Origin: JAAYDS01 sp039680625
GTDB lineage: Bacteria > Chloroflexota > Anaerolineae > UBA1429
Direction: 5' to 3'
Length of the DNA stretch: 8,398 nt
Assembly: GCA_039680625.1 (NCBI GenBank)
Contig: JBDKSN010000199.1
Coordinates: forward strand, 1 to 8,398
The notes under the pieces were generated by a model. It was given only the letters and a program-made list of their open reading frames with translations, was not told where the DNA came from and ran no database searches. Below are positions 1 through 5,024 of the stretch, one piece after another. A program made the position numbers and the translations under genes. Every line of letters starts with the position of its first letter. Positions within the stretch are counted from its first letter, which is position 1.

Positions 1-372
1 GGGCGAGACTCGAACCCCGCCGCCATCACCAGCGAGGCGGTGATGGGCTGGGGCTTTGAACACCGCCGCAGCATGTTCCGCACCTACCAGGACTATATGC
101 AGGCCATCCCGGCCGTGCTGCGCACGCTGCCCGTGTATATCACCGAGACCAACCAGAACATCGCCTGGGACAATCGCGCCAACTCGTGGATCCAGGCGGC
201 CTACGCCGAGATCAACCGCTGGAACGAGAACCCCACGCATCAGAAGATCCGTTCGCTGATCCTCTACCGCTGGGAGCGCCACTCGGGCGATATGTGGTAT
301 ATTCAAGGGCAGGAGCAAGTGATCGCCGATTTTCGCGCGGCCCTGACGAACGAATATCGCTGGTATGGGTGA
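1..372 (+). CDS. 3' end of a probable TIM-barrel glycoside-hydrolase-like protein (partial)
   Basis: The reading frame is open from the first base and ends at TGA 370-372, so about 123 C-terminal residues are visible and the true start lies upstream. The segment reads like the last strands of a (beta/alpha)8 glycosidase. A hydrophobic strand ending in YITETN (Glu codon 145-147) resembles the beta-7 strand that carries the nucleophile in clan GH-A enzymes. It is followed by a helix with WIQAAYAEI and a final strand LILYRWERHSGDMW. The last 20 residues form an amphipathic helix that could close the barrel. The stop is 18 nt before the amidase start, so the two genes are probably co-transcribed. 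The fold assignment is inference from pattern. Family and substrate cannot be given, and a non-catalytic barrel is possible. Confidence 0.6.
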   Translation, partial: GRDSNPAAITSEAVMGWGFEHRRSMFRTYQDYMQAIPAVLRTLPVYITETNQNIAWDNRANSWIQAAYAEINRWNENPTHQKIRSLILYRWERHSGDMWYIQGQEQVIADFRAALTNEYRWYG

Positions 373-385
373 GGAGGAGGAGGAG
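371..385 (+). repeat. (GAG)5 triplet repeat forming the amidase ribosome binding site
   Basis: Five perfect GAG units run from inside the stop codon of the upstream gene to just before the amidase ATG at 391. The purine run contains several overlapping GGAGG matches to the anti-Shine-Dalgarno sequence. It explains why ATG 391 is the preferred start, although an in-frame GTG at 385 sits inside the repeat and is a weaker alternative. Confidence 0.7.
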
Positions 386-390
386 TGGCC

Positions 391-1407
391 ATGGACCATG
401 TTCGTTCGTGGCTGCGCGGCAGCCCGCCGCGCCGTGAGGCGGGCGAGGGCGAGGTCGCGCAGAACGGCGGCGTCATCCGCGAACCGCCGATGGAGATCGA
501 CGGGCGCTGCCTGACCATCGAAGAGTTCCGTGAGCACCTGCAGGGGTTGACCTTCCCCGAGGGCAGGCCCAACCGCGTGTTCTTGCACCACACCTGGCGC
601 CCCACGCGCGATACGTGGGCCGGGCGCACGTCGATCTTGGGCATGAAGGCCTATTACGAGCAGCAACGCTGGGTCGACGAGCAGGGGCGGCAGCACGAGG
701 GCTGGACGGCCGGGCCGCACCTGTTCATCGCCGACGATGGCATCTGGCTGTTCTCGGACCTGAACTATGACGGCGTGGGCGTGGCCGGGCACAACACTGG
801 CTCGCGGCACATCGAGATGGTGGGCAACTTTGACGTAGCTCTGCCCGATGGCCGCACGTGGGCCAATACCGTCGCGGCCACGGCCCTGTTGCTCGAGCGG
901 CTGGGCCTGCAGCCCGAGCAGCTCAGCTTTCACCGCGACTATTCCACCAAGACCTGCCCGGGCCGCATGGTGCAAAAGCCGTGGGTGATCTCCCAGGTGC
1001 AGCGCTGGCTCGATGAAGATCGCGCCGCGCGGCGGGCGCGCGACACCGCGCTGCGCCAGCGGCTGACCGACCTAGCCGGCGAGCTCTTGTTTCCCGCGGC
1101 CAACGGCACGGCTTTGGCCGACGCGGCCCGCCAGCGCGGCCTGTTAGGGCCGATCAGCAACGAGGTGCCCATCGAGCTTGGCGGCCGCGCCTATATCGTC
1201 CAGCTCTATGCCGAGGCGCTGTTGGTGCCCGTCTATCGCTGGGACGAGGTCGCCAGCCTGGGCGAGCTCGAGGCCACCGGCGCCCTGGCCGATGCGGCTA
1301 GCTCCCCGGCCGGCGCGAAGACAGCGCCAGAGGATCAATCTCTCCCCATCGATGACGTGACGACGCCGCCCTACGACGTCATCCGCTTTGACGGCAAACT
1401 ACGTTAG
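391..1407 (+). CDS. Zn-dependent N-acetylmuramoyl-L-alanine amidase (Amidase_2/PGRP fold) with extra C-terminal domain
   Basis: The protein (338 aa) should cut the amide bond between N-acetylmuramic acid and L-alanine in peptidoglycan. The catalytic domain spans roughly residues 60-210. HHTW at 66-69 supplies the first zinc His (H66 or H67). A GPHLFIADDGIW-type strand follows, then RHIEMVGNFD. FHRDYSTKTCPG supplies H181, K187 and C189, with the Lys-x-Cys spacing of T7 lysozyme (K128, C130). Residues 1-35 are basic and polar with no hydrophobic core, so no standard signal peptide is seen. From about 225 on, a second small domain (DAARQRGLLGPISNEVP, then YIVQLYAEALLVPVYRW) is followed by an acidic, probably loose tail. 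ATG 391 is preferred over GTG 385 because of its spacing from the GAG-repeat ribosome site. The family call is firm; the cellular role (wall turnover, lysis of competitors, or a domesticated phage lysin) is open. Confidence 0.9.
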   Translation: MDHVRSWLRGSPPRREAGEGEVAQNGGVIREPPMEIDGRCLTIEEFREHLQGLTFPEGRPNRVFLHHTWRPTRDTWAGRTSILGMKAYYEQQRWVDEQGRQHEGWTAGPHLFIADDGIWLFSDLNYDGVGVAGHNTGSRHIEMVGNFDVALPDGRTWANTVAATALLLERLGLQPEQLSFHRDYSTKTCPGRMVQKPWVISQVQRWLDEDRAARRARDTALRQRLTDLAGELLFPAANGTALADAARQRGLLGPISNEVPIELGGRAYIVQLYAEALLVPVYRWDEVASLGELEATGALADAASSPAGAKTAPEDQSLPIDDVTTPPYDVIRFDGKLR

Positions 1408-1412
1408 GCATC

Positions 1413-1418
1413 AGGAGG
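1413..1418 (+). promoter_or_regulatory. Ribosome binding site of the GH4 gene
   Basis: AGGAGG lies 5 nt before GTG 1424. It selects that codon over the in-frame TTG at 1388, which would overlap the amidase gene and add residues ahead of the conserved NAD-binding strand. Confidence 0.75.
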
Positions 1419-1423
1419 GCACG

Positions 1424-2746
1424 GTGGAAAAGTATGTTCTGATCGGCGCGGGTAGCGCCATGTTCACGCGCGGGCTGCTGGCCGACATGATCCGCCAGGG
1501 TGAGCCTTGCGCCCTGGCCCTGGTGGATGTAGACCCCCAGGCGCTGCATGTGGCCGAGCGGTTGGCCGCCAAGATGATCGCGCTCTCGGGTGCGCCGATC
1601 ACGCTCACCGCCAACACCGACCGTCGGCGCGTGCTCGATGGGGCCACGGTCGTCATCTGCACCATCGGTGTGGGCGGGCGCCGCGCTTGGGAGCAAGATG
1701 TGTTCGTGCCCCGCAAGTATGGCATCTATCAGCCGGTGGGCGACTCGGTGATGCCAGGCGGCACCTCGCGCGCCTTGCGCATGATCCCGGCGATGGTCGC
1801 CATCGCCCAAGATGTGCTCGACCTGGCGCCCGACGCGCTGTTCTTCAACTATGGCAACCCCATGGCGCCCGTCTGCCGCGCCGTGCGCAAGGCCACGGGA
1901 GCCAACATGGTGGGCCTGTGCCACGGCGTGTTCGGCGTGGCCCGCTACCTGGCCAACGCGCTGGGCGTGCCCGTGTCCGAGCTGCGCTACAGCGCCGTGG
2001 GCATGAACCACTGCACCTGGTTCGTCGAGGTGCGCCACAACGGCCGCGACGTCATGCCCCAGCTGCGCGAGATGGCCGCCACGCGCAAGCTCGAACGCGC
2101 CGACGACATCTCCTCGTTCGAGCGCTTTGGGCCGTTCAGCTGGCACCTGCTTGAAGTGTTCGGCGGCTTTCCCGCCGCCATGGATCGGCACGTGACCGAG
2201 TTCTTCCCCCAGTTCTTTAGCAACGGCGAGTACTATGGGCACAAGCTGGGGATCGATGCCTTTAGCTTTGAGGGCACCATCGCCGAGGGCGACGAGATCT
2301 TTCAGGAGATGAGCGCCCTGGCGCTCTCTGACGAGCCGCTGCCCGCTGACTATTTGGTGCAGATCGGTGGCGAGCACGAGCAGGTGCTCGAGATCGTGCG
2401 TAGCATCCGGCAAGACGCCGGCCGCGTCTACTCGGTCAACCTGCCCAACCGCGGACAGGTGCCCAACTTCCCCGCCGAGGCGATCATCGAGTCTCCGGCC
2501 ATCGCCGATGGCGCCGGCGTGCGCGCCATCGGCCAGCCGCCGTTGCCTTCGGGCATTGTGGGCACGCTGGCCACGCGCCTGGCCTGGGTCGAGACGGTGG
2601 TCGAGGCCGCGCTCGAAGGCTCGAGGAGCAAGTTCGTGCAGGCCTTGGTGCTCGATGGCGCCGTGCGCTCGCTCGAGATGGCCGAGCAGCTGGCCGACGA
2701 GCTCTTGGCCGTGCAGGCTCCCTACCTGCCCCAGTTCAAAGCGTAG
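1424..2746 (+). CDS. Glycoside hydrolase family 4 enzyme, alpha-glucuronidase/alpha-galacturonidase-like (CHG subtype)
   Basis: Family 4 glycosidases use NAD+ and a divalent metal to cleave sugars by transient oxidation and elimination. This 440-aa protein has the usual length and opens with the Rossmann strand YVLIGAGSAMFT (GAGS at 8-11). Further family features follow: QPVGDSVMPGGTSRALR, NYGNPMAP (N142, N145), the metal ligands C166 in GLCHG and H196 in GMNH, DRHVTEFFP at 254-262, and EYYGHK with Tyr270/271 in the region of the proposed catalytic base. The four residues starting at the metal Cys read CHGV. Published family signatures put CHG-x in alpha-glucuronidases and related uronidases, CHS in alpha-galactosidases and CHE in alpha-glucosidases, so a uronic-acid substrate is the best guess. 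The start is GTG 1424, 16 nt after the amidase stop, which suggests the same operon. There is no signal peptide, so it should act in the cytoplasm. Family certain, substrate tentative. Confidence 0.92.
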   Translation: MEKYVLIGAGSAMFTRGLLADMIRQGEPCALALVDVDPQALHVAERLAAKMIALSGAPITLTANTDRRRVLDGATVVICTIGVGGRRAWEQDVFVPRKYGIYQPVGDSVMPGGTSRALRMIPAMVAIAQDVLDLAPDALFFNYGNPMAPVCRAVRKATGANMVGLCHGVFGVARYLANALGVPVSELRYSAVGMNHCTWFVEVRHNGRDVMPQLREMAATRKLERADDISSFERFGPFSWHLLEVFGGFPAAMDRHVTEFFPQFFSNGEYYGHKLGIDAFSFEGTIAEGDEIFQEMSALALSDEPLPADYLVQIGGEHEQVLEIVRSIRQDAGRVYSVNLPNRGQVPNFPAEAIIESPAIADGAGVRAIGQPPLPSGIVGTLATRLAWVETVVEAALEGSRSKFVQALVLDGAVRSLEMAEQLADELLAVQAPYLPQFKA

Positions 2747-2773
2747 TTTCCGCTCGGGCCGGCGCCGACTCGC
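2747..2773. other. Convergent intergenic gap, no clear terminator
   Basis: The 27 bp between the GH4 stop and the stop of the opposing HPP gene are GC-rich. They contain a GGCGCC palindrome (2761-2766) but no strong stem followed by a T run on either strand. Any termination here must be weak, Rho-dependent, or located inside the neighbouring genes. Confidence 0.5.
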
Positions 2774-3274
2774 CTAGGCCAGGTCGATGAGCCAGCGGCG
2801 CAGCGCCAGGCGCAGGCCCGAGAGCAGCAACACCGCGGCAGCCACCAACAGCAGCGTGTAGAGATCCCAGAACTCGAGCACCAGCCCGAGGGCGAACCCC
2901 GCCGCTGGCGGGTGAGGGGTCTGAGCGCTGGCCATCAGCAAGGTGGCCAGCGCCACCGCTGCGCCGCCCAACGCGATCTGCACCGGCCGCAGCGGCACGG
3001 CGGGCCACAGGGTGGACACGCCCAGCACCAGCAGCCAGCAGAGCAAGCCGGCGGCCAAGCCACACAGGTAGCCGCCCAACACGCTGCGCGGCCGGGCGGC
3101 GGGCGTGTGGGGCATGGCCAGCACGATGAACGCCGTGGCGCCGAGCGAGCTGGCGATGGCCGTGTGCAGCAGCAGGTCGAGCGCCAGCAAGATGACGACG
3201 ATGCTGCCGCCCGCCAGCAGGCTCTGCCCCAGGCGGCGGCCCAGCGTCGGCCGCAGTTGCGCGGCGTCGGTCAA
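2774..3274 (-). CDS. HPP family integral membrane protein
   Basis: A 166-aa protein made mostly of hydrophobic segments at about 19-40, 41-55, 65-90, 99-117 and 126-157. It carries the two hallmarks of the HPP family: the SSLGATAFIVLAMPHTPAARPR stretch (42-63) leading into VLGG, and HPPAAG at 121-126, which gives the family its name. Family members are four- to five-helix inner-membrane proteins. Chloroplast relatives take part in nitrite transport, but most bacterial members are uncharacterised. The start is TTG at 3274, set by AGGAG 9 nt upstream; no in-frame ATG or GTG lies between them. TTG overlaps the TGA of the protease gene as TTGA, so translation is probably coupled. The short soluble N-terminus and Arg-rich C-terminus suggest cytoplasmic ends. 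Substrate unknown. Confidence 0.88.
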   Translation of the reverse strand: MTDAAQLRPTLGRRLGQSLLAGGSIVVILLALDLLLHTAIASSLGATAFIVLAMPHTPAARPRSVLGGYLCGLAAGLLCWLLVLGVSTLWPAVPLRPVQIALGGAAVALATLLMASAQTPHPPAAGFALGLVLEFWDLYTLLLVAAAVLLLSGLRLALRRWLIDLA

Positions 3275-4581
3275 CGTGGCGCTCTCCTGTGGAACGCGCT
3301 CAGCCAGCCAAACAGACAGCCTTGGGGTTTTGGGGGCTCTTCGCCCGTGGGCTGCTCGCCCGCGGGCTCATCGCCCTGAGCTGGCTCACTGGGTGTTGTG
3401 CTCGGCGGCGCGGCTGGCTCGGCGGGAAGGTCGACCCCCAGCAGGCTGAACAGCTGCTGCGTATCGGCGCGGCCGGTGCCCTGGGTGTTCGTGTCGAGGC
3501 CCAGGTCGACCGCCGATCGCCGCAGCGCGTCTTTCAGCTCGCTCGGGCGCAGGCTGGGCTTGGCTTCCAGGGCCAGCGCGCAGAGGCCGGCGGCCATGGG
3601 GCAGGCCATGCTCGTGCCCGAGAGCGCCGTGTAATACTCCCCTTGCACCGTGCCCAGGGCCGTGCCCGCGGCGCGCGGCGCGATGATCGCCGTGCCCGGC
3701 AAGACGATGTCGGGCTTGACGCGGCCATCGGCGGTCGGCCCACGCGACGAGAACGAGGCGATGGTGTTGTCGCGCGCGATGGCCCCCACCGTGATCACCT
3801 TCTCGGCGACGCCGGGCGAGCCGATGGTCGAGGGCGCGGGGCCAGTGTTGCCTGCCGCCGCGCAGATGACCACACCCGCGTCGACGGCGGCGTTGCACAG
3901 CTCCACGAGCGGATCCTCGCCGCTGGTCACCGCTGCGCCGCCCAGCGACAGGCTGACGATCTGCACCCCGGCCGAGACGGCCCAGTCGATGCCCGCCATG
4001 ACGTCGCTCATCATGCCGTTGCCATAGGCGTCGAGCGCGCGTGCGGCAAAGAGCGCCGCGCCCGGCGCGATGCCGCGATACAGGCCGTCGCTGGCCGCGC
4101 CCGTGCCCGCGGCGATGCCCGCGCAATGGCTGCCGTGGCCGTTGCCGTCGACCTCGCCCTGGCCCGTAAAGTCGGCCAGGTCGACGATGCGCTCTTTCAG
4201 GTCGGGGTGGGTGGGGTCGATGCCCGTGTCGACCAAGGCGATGGCCACGCCCGCGCCCGTCAGGCCGGCCGCCCAGGCATAGGGCACGCCGATCTGCGTC
4301 GGCGCGCGATCCATCAGCGCGTGCACCGGGCTGTCTTGGTAGATGCGCAGCACCTCTTCGTCTTGCTCCAGGGCGAGGATGGCATCTCGCGTGGCGTGGG
4401 CGTGGGCCAGGGGCGCCAGCCGGTAGGCGTACGACTCGCGCAGGCCCTCGCGAGGCTCGGCATGGCGCAAGACGCGTCGGTGGGGCACATATTGCACGAT
4501 GATGGGCAGCTCTTCACTGCCGCGCACGGTCGACATACTCTGGAGCAGTTGGCTGGTGACTTTGCGGCGAGGGCTATCCAT
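3271..4581 (-). CDS. Subtilisin-like serine protease (S8) with fused prodomain and Pro/Glu-rich tail
   Basis: This 436-aa serine endopeptidase has a complete catalytic set: Asp118 in LVDTGID, His149 in GNGHGSHCAG, oxyanion Asn245 in AAAGN, and Ser324 in SGTSMACP. Residues about 25-90 form an inhibitor-I9-like prodomain that should fold the enzyme and block it until cleaved, probably in the linker before APTQIGVPYAW. The catalytic domain runs from about 95 to 380. From 386 to the end there is a Pro/Glu/Thr-rich tail finishing in the hydrophobic-basic segment GCLFGWLSAFHRR (421-433). The N-terminus starts MDSPRRKV and has no hydrophobic stretch, so no Sec or Tat signal is visible and a cytoplasmic or non-classical location is likely. 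ATG 4581 has GAGGAG 8 nt upstream. The gene overlaps the small upstream gene by 8 nt and the HPP gene by TTGA. The class is certain; the target is unknown. Confidence 0.95.
   Translation of the reverse strand: MDSPRRKVTSQLLQSMSTVRGSEELPIIVQYVPHRRVLRHAEPREGLRESYAYRLAPLAHAHATRDAILALEQDEEVLRIYQDSPVHALMDRAPTQIGVPYAWAAGLTGAGVAIALVDTGIDPTHPDLKERIVDLADFTGQGEVDGNGHGSHCAGIAAGTGAASDGLYRGIAPGAALFAARALDAYGNGMMSDVMAGIDWAVSAGVQIVSLSLGGAAVTSGEDPLVELCNAAVDAGVVICAAAGNTGPAPSTIGSPGVAEKVITVGAIARDNTIASFSSRGPTADGRVKPDIVLPGTAIIAPRAAGTALGTVQGEYYTALSGTSMACPMAAGLCALALEAKPSLRPSELKDALRRSAVDLGLDTNTQGTGRADTQQLFSLLGVDLPAEPAAPPSTTPSEPAQGDEPAGEQPTGEEPPKPQGCLFGWLSAFHRRAPR
3284..3288 (-). promoter_or_regulatory. Ribosome binding site of the HPP gene
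   Basis: AGGAG on the minus strand, inside the last codons of the protease gene and 9 nt ahead of TTG 3274. It supports the unusual TTG start and coupling to the upstream gene. Confidence 0.65.
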
Positions 4582-4846
4582 GCGGCGATCTCCTCAGGGC
4601 CTTGAGCGGCGTGTCGGGCGAGATGCGGCGCACCCACGGTTGCGCGGCGATGGCCAGGGCTTGCGCGCCGGTGCATTCGAGGCTGAGCGCGTTGGTCAGC
4701 CGATAGGTGTGGCCGACGTCGGCCCCCAATGCGGCGAGCTGCGCGCGGCGCTCGTCGAGGGCGCCGTCGACGCTCACGATGAGGCGCACGCGGGCGGCGG
4801 GCTGTTCTTGCCAGGCGCGCAACAGGTCGGCGGCGATCTCGGGCAC
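4574..4846 (-). CDS. Free-standing subtilisin-prodomain-like (inhibitor I9-like) small protein
   Basis: The 90-aa product starts at GTG 4846, 6 nt after a GGAGGAG site, and ends 8 nt inside the protease gene. Its pattern is strand (RLIVSVDG, 21-28), helix (29-41), strand (DVGHTYRL, 43-50), strand (ALSLEC), helix (61-69), strand (VRRISPD, 72-78), the order of the I9 prodomain fold. It aligns without gaps, at a constant offset of five, to the protease's own N-terminus. Y48-R49-L50 match Y53-R54-L55, L64-A65 match L69-A70, and V72, R74, I75, D78, P80, A83 and L84 match V77, R79, I80, D83, P85, A88 and L89. It has no protease domain, signal peptide or metal site. The likely role is a chaperone or inhibitor acting in trans on the adjacent S8 enzyme. 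That role is inference; the homology is read by eye and is fairly convincing. Confidence 0.78.
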   Translation of the reverse strand: MPEIAADLLRAWQEQPAARVRLIVSVDGALDERRAQLAALGADVGHTYRLTNALSLECTGAQALAIAAQPWVRRISPDTPLKALRRSPHG

Positions 4847-4876
4847 CTTGTGCTCCTCCGGGGTTCTTTGCCGTTC

Positions 4877-4905
4877 ATGCTACGAGCGTCGCGCCGTGGC
4901 GTCAA
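4877..4905 (-). promoter_or_regulatory. Predicted sigma-70-type promoter of the prodomain-protease-HPP operon
   Basis: On the minus strand TTGACG (4905-4900) is separated by exactly 17 bp from TAGCAT (4882-4877), which matches four of six bases of TATAAT. Transcription would begin near 4870, giving a leader of roughly 24 nt before GTG 4846, just enough for the GGAGGAG site. No other good candidate was seen in the gap. Confidence 0.65.
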
Positions 4906-4915
4906 CTCCTTTCGC

Positions 4916-4927
4916 GCGCCATGGCGC
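4916..4927. promoter_or_regulatory. Perfect 12-bp palindrome between divergent promoters
   Basis: GCGCCATGGCGC is its own reverse complement. It lies 10 bp upstream of the -35 box of the protease operon and 23 bp upstream of the -35 box of the helicase operon, where a dimeric regulator could contact both. GC-rich palindromes arise easily in this base composition, so an operator role is a suggestion only. Confidence 0.35.
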
Positions 4928-4950
4928 TCTTGTCGCCCACAACAGCCAAC

Positions 4951-4979
4951 TTGACGCCCGAACAGTTGTTCGCCATACT
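4951..4979 (+). promoter_or_regulatory. Predicted sigma-70-type promoter of the helicase operon
   Basis: TTGACG (4951-4956), a 17-bp spacer, and CATACT (4974-4979), which matches four of six bases of TATAAT. The local sequence is AT-richer than its surroundings. The predicted start is near 4986, about 39 nt ahead of ATG 5025. This supports that ATG over in-frame codons further upstream, which would fall before the transcript begins. Confidence 0.68.
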
Positions 4980-4983
4980 GCAT

Positions 4984-5000
4984 CCAATCGAGCCGATTGG
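4984..5000 (+). promoter_or_regulatory. 17-bp inverted repeat at the predicted helicase transcription start
   Basis: CCAATCG-agc-CGATTGG is a perfect 7-bp inverted repeat with a 3-bp centre. It begins 4 bp after the -10 box, overlapping the predicted start site. The half-site core CCGATT recurs at 5002-5007 in GGCCCGATTC. The position is that of a repressor operator; in RNA it could also form a short hairpin in the leader. I do not recognise the regulator, and it does not match the GAAC-N4-GTTC LexA box of Bacillus. Confidence 0.45.
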
Positions 5001-5014
5001 CCCGATTCACTCGC

Positions 5015-5020
5015 AGGAGG
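5015..5020 (+). promoter_or_regulatory. Ribosome binding site of the first helicase gene
   Basis: AGGAGG, 4 nt before ATG 5025. Together with the predicted promoter it fixes the start of an open frame that otherwise extends back to about 4707. Confidence 0.75.
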
Positions 5021-5024
5021 CGCC

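Noticed and set aside
2751..2772. Possible bidirectional terminator hairpin in the convergent gap
   Set aside because: CGCTCGG and CCGACTCG pair only with an internal loop, and no T run follows on either strand, so it does not meet a reasonable terminator standard.
4574..4581. Possible frameshift splitting one protease gene into two ORFs
   Set aside because: Each ORF has its own well-spaced Shine-Dalgarno site, and the protease already has a complete prodomain. Two overlapping genes explain the data better than one broken gene.
3289..4605. Plus-strand open frame of 438 codons opposite the subtilase
   Set aside because: The minus strand encodes a complete catalytic triad with a good ribosome site. 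The plus-strand product is Arg/Ala/Gly-rich shadow sequence.
4707..5024. N-terminal extension of the first helicase upstream of ATG 5025
   Set aside because: The extension would run back over the predicted promoter and into the opposing small gene. It has no family similarity, and ATG 5025 has AGGAGG just upstream.
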